Source: Pseudoxanthomonas sp. X-1
GTDB taxonomy: Bacteria; Pseudomonadota; Gammaproteobacteria; Xanthomonadales; Xanthomonadaceae
DNA length: 64,000 bases
Assembly: GCF_020042665.1 (NCBI RefSeq)
Contig: NZ_CP083376.1
Span: forward strand, 2,020,001 to 2,084,000
Reading direction: 5' to 3'
In this document: positions 34,623 to 45,082 of the stretch, piece after piece
How the letters are laid out: each line of letters opens with the position of its first letter
Numbering within the stretch: position 1 is the stretch's first letter
The notes under the pieces: model-generated
The model's input: the letters and a program-made list of their open reading frames with translations, nothing else
Told to the model about the DNA's origin: nothing
Databases searched by the model: none
Translations under genes and position numbers: made by a program

Positions 34623-36533
34623 TCAGGCGTCCTTGGCCTCGTGCGGGGCCGCGGCGGCCTGTTCGGTCTCGCCCAGCTCGTATTCGGCATCGACTTCCCA
34701 GCCGTGCTCGGGCGTGGGCGGGCCGCAGGAAATGGACACCGCGCCCTGGTCGGCCGGCGAGACCTGCGCGCGATTGAGCGCGAACAGGTTGCGGCCCAGG
34801 TCGTGCGACGGCCGCGCGGTGTCGGGCGCCAGCGTGCGCAGCTTCCATTCCTCGGCATCGACCTGCGCCTCGAGCACGCCGGCCTCGGCGTCGAGCAGGA
34901 TCATGTCGCCCTCGCGCAGGCGCGCCAGCGGGCCGCCGGCGGCGGCCTCGGGCGTGATGTGGATCGCGGCCGGGATCTTGCCCGAGGCGCCGGACAGGCG
35001 GCCGTCGGTGACCAGCGCCACGCGCCGGCCCTGGTTCTGCAGCAGGCCCAGCAGCGGCGCCAGCGAATGCAGCTCGGGCATGCCGTTGGCGCGCGGGCCC
35101 TGGTAGCGCACCACCGCGACGAAGTCCTGCGGCAGGGCGCCGGCCGCGTGCAGCTTGTTGAGGCTGCGCGGGTCGTCCACCACCACCGCCGGCGCGTGGA
35201 TGCGGCGGTACTCGGGCTTGACCGCCGAGGTCTTGATCAGCGAGCGCCCCAGGTTGCCGCGCAGCAGGCGCAGGCCGCCCTGGGCCTCGAACGGCGCCGA
35301 CACCGGCCGCACCACCTTCTCGTCGGCGCTGGTGGCGATGCCGGGGCTGTAGGCCAGCTGGCCCTCGACCAGGCGTGGCTCGTCACAGTAGGCGCGCATG
35401 CCGCCGGCGACGATGGTCGGGATGTCGTGCATCAGCCCGGCATCGAGCAGCTCGCGGAACACGAACTGGGTGCCGCCGGCGGCGGCGAAGCGGTTCACGT
35501 CGGCCTCGCCGTTGGGATACACGTGGGCCAGCAGCGGCACCACCTGCGAGATCTCGTCGATGTCGTCCCAGGTCAGCACGATGCCGGCCGCGCGCGCCAC
35601 CGCCACCCAGTGGATGGTGTGGTTGGTCGAGCCGCCGGTGGCCATCAGCGCGGCGATCGCGTTGACGATCGCGCGCTCGTCCACCAGCTGGCCGATCGGG
35701 CGATAGTCCTCGCCCAGCGCGGTGATCCGCAGCGCGCGCTCGGCGGCCGCGCGGGTCAGCACGTCGCGCAGCGGCAGGTCCGGGTTGACGAAGCTGGTGC
35801 CCGGCAGTTGCAGGCCCATGGCCTCGAGCAGGGTCTGGTTGGAGTTGGCGGTGCCGTAGAAGGTGCAGGTGCCGGCGCCGTGGTAGCTGGCCGATTCGGC
35901 CTCCAGCAGCTCTTCGCGCGTGGCCTCGCCGGCGGCGTAGCGCTCGCGCACGGCGGCCTTTTCCTTGTTGGGGATGCCCGGGGTCATCGGCCCGGCCGGC
36001 ACGAACACCGCGGGCAGATGGCCGAAGGCCAGCGCCCCCATCAGCAGGCCCGGCACGATCTTGTCGCACACGCCCAGGTAGAGCGCCGCGTCGAACATGT
36101 CGTGACTCAGCGAGATCGCCGTGGCCTGGGCGATGACATCGCGCGAGAACAGCGACAGCTCCATGCCCGGCCGGCCCTGGGTCACGCCGTCGCACATCGC
36201 CGGCACGCCGCCGGCCACCTGCGCGGTGGCGCCCAGCTCGCGCGCCAGCTGGCGGATCATCTCGGGGTAGTGCTCGAAGGGCTGATGCGCCGAGAGCATG
36301 TCGTTGTAGGCGGTGACGATGCCCAGGTTGGGCGTCACGTCCGCGCGCAGCCGGCCCTTGTCGGTCGGCCCGCATGCGGCGAAGGCGTGGGCCAGGTTGC
36401 CGCAGCTCAGGCGGGTGCGCTGCGGGCCCTCGCGGAGCACCGCGTCGATGCCTTCCAGGTAGGCCTGGCGCGGCTGCGCGCTGCGGCGGCGGATGCGGTC
36501 GGTAACGGCTTCGATGCGCGGGTGCAGGGTCAT
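34623..36533 (-). CDS. edd: 6-phosphogluconate dehydratase
   Basis: 636 residues, compared with 603 in E. coli. IlvD/Edd signatures are present: [20 protein letters not shown], the [14 protein letters not shown] segment and [15 protein letters not shown]. Conserved cysteines in [15 protein letters not shown] support a 4Fe-4S cluster. It converts 6-phosphogluconate to KDPG for Eda. Own palindromic site upstream at 36591. The position next to glk fits glucose catabolism by the Entner-Doudoroff route. Confidence 0.96.
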   Translation of the reverse strand: MTLHPRIEAVTDRIRRRSAQPRQAYLEGIDAVLREGPQRTRLSCGNLAHAFAACGPTDKGRLRADVTPNLGIVTAYNDMLSAHQPFEHYPEMIRQLARELGATAQVAGGVPAMCDGVTQGRPGMELSLFSRDVIAQATAISLSHDMFDAALYLGVCDKIVPGLLMGALAFGHLPAVFVPAGPMTPGIPNKEKAAVRERYAAGEATREELLEAESASYHGAGTCTFYGTANSNQTLLEAMGLQLPGTSFVNPDLPLRDVLTRAAAERALRITALGEDYRPIGQLVDERAIVNAIAALMATGGSTNHTIHWVAVARAAGIVLTWDDIDEISQVVPLLAHVYPNGEADVNRFAAAGGTQFVFRELLDAGLMHDIPTIVAGGMRAYCDEPRLVEGQLAYSPGIATSADEKVVRPVSAPFEAQGGLRLLRGNLGRSLIKTSAVKPEYRRIHAPAVVVDDPRSLNKLHAAGALPQDFVAVVRYQGPRANGMPELHSLAPLLGLLQNQGRRVALVTDGRLSGASGKIPAAIHITPEAAAGGPLARLREGDMILLDAEAGVLEAQVDAEEWKLRTLAPDTARPSHDLGRNLFALNRAQVSPADQGAVSISCGPPTPEHGWEVDAEYELGETEQAAAAPHEAKDA

Positions 36534-36590
36534 GGCAGGCGGCTGTGACAGGCGGGAAGGAGGACGCGTCGCACACCGGGCTGAACAAGA

Positions 36591-36609
36591 CCACTGGCAA
36601 TACCAGTGG
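36591..36609. promoter_or_regulatory. putative operator before edd
   Basis: CCACTGGCAATACCAGTGG has perfect 7-bp arms. It lies 58-76 bp before the edd start. It does not match the LacI palindrome at 20889, so a different regulator of the Entner-Doudoroff genes is implied. Read on the edd strand, ACTGGTATTGCCAGT has some likeness to GntR/HutC-type sites. Confidence 0.5.
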
Positions 36610-36703
36610 CGTCCTGTATTCCGCTGCGGTGGTCAGCAGGCCCTAAGTCTAGCGCGATCGCACGACACCTGGGCACGCAGCGGAGATACCAATGTAATTC
36701 CAG

Positions 36704-37732
36704 TCAGGCGACAGGAGGGGCGGGCGCGTGCTTGTTGGGCGGCCCGAATACCTCCACCGCCATGGCGGCGGCGCCCAGCAGGCCCGGCTGCTTGTGCAGG
36801 TTGGCCAGCACCGGGATCTTGCCCATCGCCGGCGAGAAGCGGCCCTTGTGCTCGAAGCGCTGGCGAAAACCCGAGCGCTGCAGCTGCGGCAGCAGGCGCG
36901 GGACCAGGCCGCCGCACAGGAACACGCCGTCCCAGGCGCCCAGGGTCAGCACCAGGTCGCCGGCGATCGCGCCGAACACGGCGAAGAACACGTCCAGCGC
37001 ATGCAGGCAGCGGGCATCGCCCTCGGCCGCGCGCGCGGTCACGTCCGAGGGCTGCATCGGGCCCGGATCCTCGCCGGCCATCTCGCTCAGCGCGCGATGG
37101 ATGTTGACCAGGCCCGGCCCGCAGATCAGCCGCTCGTTGGACACCCGGCCGAACTGGCGCGAGAGCCGCTCCAGGATCTCGATCTCCTCCGGATTGCCCG
37201 GCGGGAAGCTGACATGGCCACCCTCGGTCTCCAGCGCATAGCGCTTGCCGTCGCGCACCAGCAGGCCGCCGGCGCCCAGGCCGGTGCCCGGGCCGATCAC
37301 CGCGTAGGTCAGGTTGCGCGTCAGCGGCACCGGCTTCCACGGCGCCGGGCCGACCTGGGCCACATCGTCCGGGCCCAGCAGGGAGGCGGCCATGGCCTGG
37401 GCGGCGAAGTCGTTCATCAGCTTCACGCCTTCGAAGCCGAGCATCTTCTTCAGCCGCGGCACCCGGATCACCCAGGGGTGGTTGGTGACGCGGACCTCGT
37501 CGCCATCGACCCGGCCGGCGGCGGCGAACACGCCGTTGCGCGCGGTGGTCCCGGTCTGGTCCATGTAGTGCTTGGCCGCATCGGCCAGCGAGGGGAAGTC
37601 GGCCACGACGTATTCGCGCGTGCTGTCCAGCAGCAGCGGGTTGTCGGCGGCGGTGTCGGCCAGCGCGAAGCGCACGTTGGTGCCGCCGATATCGGCCAGC
37701 AGGACGCACTGCGCGGGGTCGGGAGAGCTCAT
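36704..37732 (-). CDS. glk: glucokinase
   Basis: 342 residues from the ATG at 37732. Phosphate-binding LLADIGGTNVRFAL, substrate-site NDFAAQAMA, GPGTGLGAGGLL, ETEGGHVSFPP and the C-terminal VFLCGGLVPRLL match the ROK-unrelated proteobacterial Glk family. It phosphorylates free glucose, the product expected from complete glucan breakdown by the neighbouring glycosidases. It is 170 bp upstream of edd, same strand. Confidence 0.95.
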   Translation of the reverse strand: MSSPDPAQCVLLADIGGTNVRFALADTAADNPLLLDSTREYVVADFPSLADAAKHYMDQTGTTARNGVFAAAGRVDGDEVRVTNHPWVIRVPRLKKMLGFEGVKLMNDFAAQAMAASLLGPDDVAQVGPAPWKPVPLTRNLTYAVIGPGTGLGAGGLLVRDGKRYALETEGGHVSFPPGNPEEIEILERLSRQFGRVSNERLICGPGLVNIHRALSEMAGEDPGPMQPSDVTARAAEGDARCLHALDVFFAVFGAIAGDLVLTLGAWDGVFLCGGLVPRLLPQLQRSGFRQRFEHKGRFSPAMGKIPVLANLHKQPGLLGAAAMAVEVFGPPNKHAPAPPVA

Positions 37733-38033
37733 GCGGGATTCCTGGAACGAGGAAGAAGGATTGGGCGCCGGCCGCGTCGACGGGCCGGGGCGCGAGGCGC
37801 GACGGATGGTAGCGCGGGGCCTGACCAGGCCATACGGCGCATACGAATGCGGGGGAGCTCGCGACATCGCCCCCTCCGGCAAGTCGACTGATGGGATCGG
37901 CGTGGTGAAAACGCTTACATGGCAGAATACCGCGTCGCGCCTGCGCTCGTCACCGGGTCGGGCGTAGCCTTCGCCGCAGCGCGCGCCCAGCGCGATGCCG
38001 TGTGCGGTGCAGCAACGAAACTAGGGAGACACG
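37733..38033. other. divergent promoter region of glk and the ABC ATPase gene
   Basis: About 300 bp without a gene. It contains the LacI-type operator at 37906-37919. glk is read leftward and the ATPase gene rightward, so one site could influence both. Confidence 0.6.
37906..37919. promoter_or_regulatory. putative LacI-family operator before the ABC ATPase gene
   Basis: TGAAAACGCTTACA agrees with the perfect palindrome at 20889 in 12 of 14 positions, with the central CG and the TTACA half kept. It is 114 bp before the ATPase start codon. Confidence 0.6.
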
Positions 38034-39112
<1,079 letters not shown>

Positions 39113-39113
<1 letters not shown>

Positions 39114-39378
39114 GGCCTGTCATCAGCGCCTGGGTGGGTCGCGTTGGCGCTGCAGGGCCGTCAGGTTTGCGTCGCGTGGCGCAGGCTTGACTGGCCGCCA
39201 GGCCAAGCCGCGCGGCGCGAAGATGGTGGCCTTGCAGCGCCGACCCGAAGGGCCGCCCTTGCGCGCACCCGGGACAGCGTCATTGCTCGGTCGTGGACGG
39301 ACGTCCACTCCCTCCCGCTTCCTTGCCCCGGGCACGCGCAAGGGCGGCGCGACCCACCCAGGAACTGATGACAGGCCC
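39113..39378. mobile_element. MITE-like element with 31-bp terminal inverted repeats
   Basis: The ends (39113-39143 and 39348-39378) are inverted copies agreeing at 29 of 31 positions; the left end begins GGGCCTGTCATCAG at the last base of the ATPase stop codon. The interior contains a second pair, GCCGCCCTTGCGCG (39252-39265) and its perfect complement (39335-39348). At the core is GTGGAC / GTCCAC (39293-39308). No transposase is encoded. Target-site duplication is not obvious. I do not recognise the family. Confidence 0.55.
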
Positions 39379-39547
39379 TGGGGCCGGACCGGGCCGGCGG
39401 GGCGCCGGTATACTCCGGTGTCCGCCGACGGCCCTGCCGCGCCGGGCCCCGCAGGCCCGCGCGAAGCGCCGCCGGACTCCATCACCCCGGCCGCGCGGCT
39501 TTCTACCCCCTTGAGAGGGTCCGCGCGCCGCCAACGCGACGCGACGC
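39379..39547 (+). promoter_or_regulatory. upstream region of smc
   Basis: TATACT at 39409-39414 is a plausible -10 for smc with a weak -35. Otherwise no gene or known element was seen between the MITE-like element and smc. Confidence 0.4.
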
Positions 39548-42500
39548 ATGCGCCTGTCCACGATCAAGCTGTCCGGCTTCAAATCCTTCGTCGATCCCAC
39601 CACGCTGCACCTGCCGACCAACATGACCGGCGTGGTCGGGCCGAACGGCTGTGGCAAGTCCAACATCATCGACGCGGTGCGCTGGGTGATGGGCGAGAGC
39701 TCGGCCAGCCGCCTGCGTGGCGATTCGCTGACCGACGTGATCTTCTCCGGCTCGGCGGCGCGCAAGCCGGTGGCGCAGGCCACGGTCGAGCTGATCTTCG
39801 ACAATTCGGACCACACGATCTCCGGCGAATTCGCCGCGTTCAACGAGATCTCGGTCAAGCGCACCGTCAGCCGCGACGGGCAGAGCAACTACTACCTCAA
39901 CGGCACCAAGTGCCGCCGGCGCGACATCACCGACCTGTTCCTGGGCACCGGCCTGGGGCCGCGCAGCTACTCGATCATCGAGCAGGGCATGATCAGCCAG
40001 ATCATCGAGGCCCGCCCCGAGGACCTGCGCGTCTACCTGGAGGAGGCCGCCGGCATCTCCAAGTACAAGGAGCGCCGCAAGGAGACCGAGACCCGCATCC
40101 GCCACACCCGCGAGAACCTGGAGCGCCTGTCCGACCTGCGTGAGGAAGTGGACAAGCAGCTTGAGCACCTCAAGCGCCAGGCGCGCCAGGCCGAGCAGTA
40201 CCAGGCCTACCAGGAAGAGCGCCGGGTCAAGGACGCGCAGTGGAAGGCGCTGGAATACCGCGGCCTGGACGGCCAGCTGCGCAGCCTGCGCGAGGGCCTC
40301 TCGGTCGAGGAGACCCGCCTGCAGCAGCTGATCGCCGAGCAGCGCGAGGCCGAGGCCCAGATCGAGGGCGACCGCGTGCGCCGCGACGAGGCGGTCGAGG
40401 CGCTGGGCCGCGTCCAGGCCGACGTCTACCAGGTCGGCAGCACGCTGGCCCGCATCGAACAGCAGATCCAGCATCAGCGCGACCTGTCCACGCGCCTGGT
40501 CAAGGCCCAGGCCGAGGCCCAGGCGCAGCTGGCCGAGCTGGGCACGCACATCGAGAGCGACAGCGCGCGCCTGGACGTGCTGCGCGAGGCAGTGGAAGAG
40601 GCCGAGCCGCAGCTGGAGCAGCTGCGCGAGGACGACGTCATGCGCCAGGACGCCCTGCGCGAGGCCGAGGCAAAGCTGGCCGACTGGCAGCAGCGCTGGG
40701 AGGCCCACAACCGCGCCACCGCCGAGTCCTCGCGGGCCGGCGAGGTCGAGCGCACCCGCGTGGACTACCTGGACCGACAGTCGCTGGAGTCCGAGCGCCG
40801 GCGCGAGGCGCTCACCGCCGAGCGCGCCGGGCTGGACCTGGAGGCGCTGTCGGCCGCCTACGAGGCCCTGTTCGAACAGTACGAGGTCAAGAAGGCCTCG
40901 CTGGACGAGCTCAACGAGACCGTCGAGCAGCACAAGCAGGCCGTCTCCGGCGTGGCCGAGCGCCAGCAGGCGCTGCAGGCGCAGCTGGCGCAGGTGCGCA
41001 AGGACGCCCAGGCCGCGCGCGGCCGCCTGTCCTCGCTGGAGACCCTGCAGCAGGCGGCGCTGGGCCAGGAGCAGGGCGCCGCGCTGGCCTGGCTGCGGGC
41101 GCGCGGCCTGGATTCGGCCACCCGCGTGGGCGAATCGCTGACCGTCGAGGCCGGCTGGGAAAACGCCGTGGAAGGCGCGCTGGGGCGGCTGATCGAAGGC
41201 GTGCTGGTGCAGTCGCCCGAGTCGCTGGTCGAGGCGCTGGCCGACCTGGACGAAGGCCGCATCGCGCTGGTCTCGCCGCAGGAGGGCGATGAGACCTTCG
41301 CGCCCACCTCGCTCGCGGCCAAGGTGCGCGGCCCGCTGGCCGTGCGCCGCCTGCTGGCCCGCCTGCACGCCGCCGAGGACCTGGCCGCGGCGCGCGCGCT
41401 GCTGCCGACCCTGCCGGCCGGCGATGCCATCGTCACCCGCGGCGGCGAGCGCCTGGGCCAGGGCTGGGTGCACGTGCAGCGCTCCAGCGCGTCCAGGCAG
41501 GGCGCCCTACTGCGCGAGCGCGAGATCCAGACCCTGCGCGAGCAGATCGATCAGCTGCAGGCGCAGGAGGCGCAGGCCGAGCAGGACCTGGCCGAGCTGC
41601 GCGAGGTCGCCCTGGCCGGCGAACAGGCCCGCGAAGAGGCCCAGCGCAGCCTCTACCAGGCCCACCGCGCCGTGTCCGAACTGGCCGGCCAGCTGCAGGG
41701 CCAGCAGGGCCGGCTGGACGCCGCGCGCACCCGCATCGAGCGCATCGATGGCGAACTGGCGCAGCTGGCCGATGCACTGGAGCAGGCCCGCGACCAGGCC
41801 GCCGAGGCCCGCGCCCGCCTGGAGGACGCGGTCACCCGCATGGCCGACCAGGAGGACGCGCGCCAGCAGCTGGACGCCGAGCGCCGCGCGCTGACCGCCG
41901 CGCGCGATGCCGCCCGCGAAGCGGCCCGCACCACCCGCGAGGCGACACACGCGCTGGCCCTGACCCTGGAATCCCAGCGCACCCAGATCGCCTCGCTGAC
42001 CCAGGCGCTGGAGCGCATGGGCGGCCAGCGCGGCCAGCTCGATTCGCGCCTGGGCGAGATCACCGCCCAGCTCAACGGCGGCGAGGACCCGGTGTCCGAG
42101 CTGGAGGCCCAGCGCGAGAACGCCCTGCACGAGCGCGTGCGCGTCGAGCGCGTGCTGGCCGAGGCGCGCACCGCGCTGGACGGCATCGACAACGGCCTGC
42201 GCCAGTACGAGCAGACCCGGCAGAAGCGCGACGAACAGGCCCTGGCCCAGCGCGAGGCCATCGCCCAGCGCCGCCTGGACCAGCAGGCGCTGGTGCTCAA
42301 GGCCGAACAGCTGTCCACCGCGGTGGAGCAGGCCGGCTTCGTGCTGCAGGCGGTGATCGAGACGCTGCCCGAGATCGCCGACCCGGCCGAGTGGGAAGCG
42401 GCCGTGCAGCAGCTGGACTACAAGATGCGCCGCCTGGAGCCGGTCAACCTGGCCGCCATCCACGAGTACGGCGAGGCCAGCACCCGCAGCGAGTATCTCG

Positions 42501-43051
42501 AATCGCAGAACGCCGACCTCACCGCCGCGCTGGAGACGCTGGAGGAGGCCATCCGCAAGATCGACCGCGAGACCCGCGGCCGCTTCAAGGAGACCTTCGA
42601 CCGCGTCAACTCGGGCGTGCAGGCGCTGTATCCGCGCCTGTTCGGCGGCGGCCACGCCTATCTGGAGCTGACCGGCGACGATCTGCTCGACACCGGCGTG
42701 TCGATCATGGCGCGCCCGCCGGGCAAGCGCGTGTCCAGCATCTCGCTGCTGTCCGGCGGTGAGAAGGCGATGACCGCCGTGGCGCTGGTGTTCGCCATCT
42801 TCCAGCTCAATCCCGCGCCGTTCTGCCTGCTCGACGAGGTCGACGCGCCGCTGGACGAGGCCAACGTCGGCCGCCTGGCCAACATGGTCAAGGAGATGAG
42901 CGAGAAGGTGCAGTTCCTGTTCGTCAGCCACAACAAGGCGACGATGGAAGCGGCCAACCAGCTCTCCGGCGTCACCATGCGCGAGCCGGGCGTCTCGCGC
43001 CTGGTGTCGGTCGATCTGGCCGAAGCGTCGCGTCTGGCGGGCGCGGCCTGA
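39548..43051 (+). CDS. smc: chromosome segregation protein SMC
   Basis: 1167 residues. Walker A GPNGCGKSN lies near residue 32. Two long coiled coils (about 170-500 and 680-1010) flank a hinge (about 520-670). The C-terminal head has SLLSGGEKAMTAVAL and Walker B FCLLDEVDAPLDEAN. The dimer forms the condensin ring closed by ScpA and ScpB, whose genes are at 13.6-15.5 kb. First gene of the common smc-zipA-ligA cluster. Gln/Glu/Arg/Ala-rich coils make the opposite strand look open, which yields false frames. Confidence 0.97.
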   Translation: MRLSTIKLSGFKSFVDPTTLHLPTNMTGVVGPNGCGKSNIIDAVRWVMGESSASRLRGDSLTDVIFSGSAARKPVAQATVELIFDNSDHTISGEFAAFNEISVKRTVSRDGQSNYYLNGTKCRRRDITDLFLGTGLGPRSYSIIEQGMISQIIEARPEDLRVYLEEAAGISKYKERRKETETRIRHTRENLERLSDLREEVDKQLEHLKRQARQAEQYQAYQEERRVKDAQWKALEYRGLDGQLRSLREGLSVEETRLQQLIAEQREAEAQIEGDRVRRDEAVEALGRVQADVYQVGSTLARIEQQIQHQRDLSTRLVKAQAEAQAQLAELGTHIESDSARLDVLREAVEEAEPQLEQLREDDVMRQDALREAEAKLADWQQRWEAHNRATAESSRAGEVERTRVDYLDRQSLESERRREALTAERAGLDLEALSAAYEALFEQYEVKKASLDELNETVEQHKQAVSGVAERQQALQAQLAQVRKDAQAARGRLSSLETLQQAALGQEQGAALAWLRARGLDSATRVGESLTVEAGWENAVEGALGRLIEGVLVQSPESLVEALADLDEGRIALVSPQEGDETFAPTSLAAKVRGPLAVRRLLARLHAAEDLAAARALLPTLPAGDAIVTRGGERLGQGWVHVQRSSASRQGALLREREIQTLREQIDQLQAQEAQAEQDLAELREVALAGEQAREEAQRSLYQAHRAVSELAGQLQGQQGRLDAARTRIERIDGELAQLADALEQARDQAAEARARLEDAVTRMADQEDARQQLDAERRALTAARDAAREAARTTREATHALALTLESQRTQIASLTQALERMGGQRGQLDSRLGEITAQLNGGEDPVSELEAQRENALHERVRVERVLAEARTALDGIDNGLRQYEQTRQKRDEQALAQREAIAQRRLDQQALVLKAEQLSTAVEQAGFVLQAVIETLPEIADPAEWEAAVQQLDYKMRRLEPVNLAAIHEYGEASTRSEYLESQNADLTAALETLEEAIRKIDRETRGRFKETFDRVNSGVQALYPRLFGGGHAYLELTGDDLLDTGVSIMARPPGKRVSSISLLSGGEKAMTAVALVFAIFQLNPAPFCLLDEVDAPLDEANVGRLANMVKEMSEKVQFLFVSHNKATMEAANQLSGVTMREPGVSRLVSVDLAEASRLAGAA

Positions 43052-43209
43052 AGGCCGAAGCGGGAGATGACGAACGAGAAACGCGTGAGGTCAGGCACCG
43101 CGTGCCGTGGCGCTGACGCGTTCCTCGTTGCTCTCCACGCGTTCCTCGCTGGATGCCGCGTCCCAAGCGTGGCACCATCCGGCCAGTTTTTCAGAAGGAG
43201 CCCCAGCCC

Positions 43210-43929
43210 ATGTCGGACGTGATGATGCTGCGGATCGGCATTGCCGTGGTGGGCGTGATCCTCATCATCGCGATGGTGATCTTCGGCCGACCCAAGAAGG
43301 CGCCGCAGGGCCGTCGTGTGGAATCCGGCGAGCGTGGCGAGGCGGCGCGGGTCGAGCCGAGCCTGGGCGGCGATCCGGCCGATCCGGACTACAGCGGCGA
43401 GGGCGTCAGCCAGCCCGACCTGGGCCTGGCCGATCCCGGCGCCGGCGACAGCGATCTGGGCAAGCGTCCGGGTTCGGACTTCGACAAGATCATCTCGCTG
43501 TACGTGGCGGCCAGATCGGGCCAGATGCTGCGCGGCGAGGACATCGTGGTGGCCGCGGAGAAGACCGGCCTGACCTTCGGCCACATGAACGTGTTCCACC
43601 GCCTGATCGAGCATCACCCCGAGCGCGGCCCGGTGTTCAGCATGGCCAACATCATGCAGCCCGGCAGCTTCGACATGGCCGCCATCCGCGAGCTGGAGAC
43701 GCCGGCCATCGCCTTCTTCCTGACCCTGCCGGCGCCGATGACCGCGCTGGATGCCTGGGAGATGATGCTGCCCAACGTGCAGCGCATGGCCGAACTGCTC
43801 GACGGCGTGGTCCTGGACGACAGCCGCAACGCGCTGGGCCGCCAGCGCATCCAGCACATCCGGGAGGAGCTGCGCGGCTACGACCGCCAGCACGAGGCCC
43901 CGCCGCTGAGCAAGGCGCCGCGCTGGTAG
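43210..43929 (+). CDS. zipA: cell division protein ZipA
   Basis: 239 residues from the ATG at 43210, which follows AAGGAG. An N-terminal membrane anchor (LRIGIAVVGVILIIAMVIFG) is followed by basic residues and a short acidic Gly/Asp/Pro linker to about residue 95. The FtsZ-binding domain shows FDKIISLYVAARSGQMLRGE and MNVFHRLIEHHPERGPVFSM. It tethers FtsZ to the inner membrane. Between smc and the start lie direct and inverted copies of an ACGCGTTCCTCG-type sequence (43078-43152). Confidence 0.95.
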   Translation: MSDVMMLRIGIAVVGVILIIAMVIFGRPKKAPQGRRVESGERGEAARVEPSLGGDPADPDYSGEGVSQPDLGLADPGAGDSDLGKRPGSDFDKIISLYVAARSGQMLRGEDIVVAAEKTGLTFGHMNVFHRLIEHHPERGPVFSMANIMQPGSFDMAAIRELETPAIAFFLTLPAPMTALDAWEMMLPNVQRMAELLDGVVLDDSRNALGRQRIQHIREELRGYDRQHEAPPLSKAPRW

Positions 43930-43968
43930 GTGTTCGGCCTTCGCGAAAGGGGCGAGTCGGCGGCCGTG

Positions 43969-44553
43969 TCAGGCGGCGTGTGCCGACGCCATCGAAATGC
44001 CTTCGCCAGCGCTCATGCCCGCAAGCAGCGCCCGGCACGCGCTCTGCAAGCCGCTGGCCAGCCGGTCGGCCGGACACCAGGCCTCGCCGCGGATCCAGGC
44101 CAGCACCGGTGACAACACCGCATCGGCCAGCGCGCAGGCCGCCAGGGGCTGCGGCAGATGCAGCGGCGTTCCCGCGAGCGCGATCCGCGCCGCCATGCGC
44201 AGGATCAGCGCGCGCCTGAACCTGCGCAGCGCGACGCCCTGGAACAGCGCGCCCGCCCGGCCACGCATCGCCCACAGATGTTCCAGCCACAGCGTGGCCC
44301 CGGGCAGGCCGTCCGCATCGAACGGGAGGGCGGACAGGCAGGCGAGCGCGGGTTCCATGCAGCTGATCAGCAGAGCGTCCTTGTCCCTGAAATGCTCGTA
44401 GAACGTGGACCGGCCGATGCCGGCGACGCGCAGGACATCGTCCAGCCGGATCTCGGCATAGCGTCGTTCCATGGTCAGCGCGATCAGGGCGCCGCGCAGC
44501 GCGTCGCGGGTTCGTTCCGGGCGCGGGTCCGCGCGGTCGCTGGCCGGATGCAT
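43969..44553 (-). CDS. TetR-family transcriptional regulator
   Basis: 194 residues from the ATG at 44553, preceded by GGAGGG. The helix-turn-helix (EIRLDDVLRVAGIGRSTFYE, HFRDKDALL) is typical TetR/AcrR. The ligand domain is Leu/Ala-rich and not assignable. Divergent from a VOC-domain gene; the palindrome at 44578-44603 is the likely operator. One of three genes that interrupt the zipA-ligA neighbourhood. Confidence 0.88.
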   Translation of the reverse strand: MHPASDRADPRPERTRDALRGALIALTMERRYAEIRLDDVLRVAGIGRSTFYEHFRDKDALLISCMEPALACLSALPFDADGLPGATLWLEHLWAMRGRAGALFQGVALRRFRRALILRMAARIALAGTPLHLPQPLAACALADAVLSPVLAWIRGEAWCPADRLASGLQSACRALLAGMSAGEGISMASAHAA

Positions 44554-44577
44554 GCGATGTCCCTCCAAGGGTCTGTG

Positions 44578-44603
44578 CCGGACATCTGCGGCGAACTGTC
44601 CGG
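44578..44603. promoter_or_regulatory. putative TetR operator
   Basis: CCGGACA (44578-44584) and TGTCCGG (44597-44603) are perfect 7-bp arms with a 12-bp spacer in the divergent region of the TetR and VOC genes, 25 bp from the TetR start. Confidence 0.5.
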
Positions 44604-44677
44604 AAAGGCGAGCGTGGGCGTTGTGAGCAAGCGTGTCCAGCCGCATGCTCCGTGCCCCGTCCACGCTGGAACCGCCC

Positions 44678-45046
44678 ATGCCGCCCAAGGCCACCGATCT
44701 GCGCCCCTTCGTGCCCTGCATCGATTTCGCACTGTGCAAGGACTTCTATGCGAGCCTGGGGTGGGAAACGCATGAGGTGTCCAACGGGCTGGCGCTGGTG
44801 CGCCTGGGCGACGCCCAGCATTTCTACCTGCAGGATTACTATCTGCGGGAGGTCGCGGAGAACTGCATGCTCCACGTCACCGTCGAGGATGCGATGGGCT
44901 GGTACCGGCACGCCGCGACCGTCGTGCGCGAGCGTCGGTTCCAGGCCGCACGGGTCCAGCCGCCGCAGCACCAGCCCTATGGCGCCCTGGTCACGTTCCT
45001 GCACGATCCCAGTGGCGTGCTGCTGCACCTGTGCCAGTGGGCCTAG
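44678..45046 (+). CDS. VOC-superfamily (glyoxalase/bleomycin-resistance-like) protein
   Basis: 122 residues from the ATG at 44678; in-frame ATG 44645 and GTG 44633 are alternatives. The half-barrel pattern is clear: RPFVPCIDFALCKDFYASLG, ALVRLGDAQHFYLQDYY, then VTFLHDPSGVLLHLCQW. Such proteins bind metals or small toxic compounds; examples are resistance proteins and dioxygenases. Function not assignable. Divergent from TetR and probably its target. Confidence 0.85.
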   Translation: MPPKATDLRPFVPCIDFALCKDFYASLGWETHEVSNGLALVRLGDAQHFYLQDYYLREVAENCMLHVTVEDAMGWYRHAATVVRERRFQAARVQPPQHQPYGALVTFLHDPSGVLLHLCQWA

Positions 45047-45082
45047 CGACCCTTCCCGATCCCGAGCGATCGCGTGGACGCC

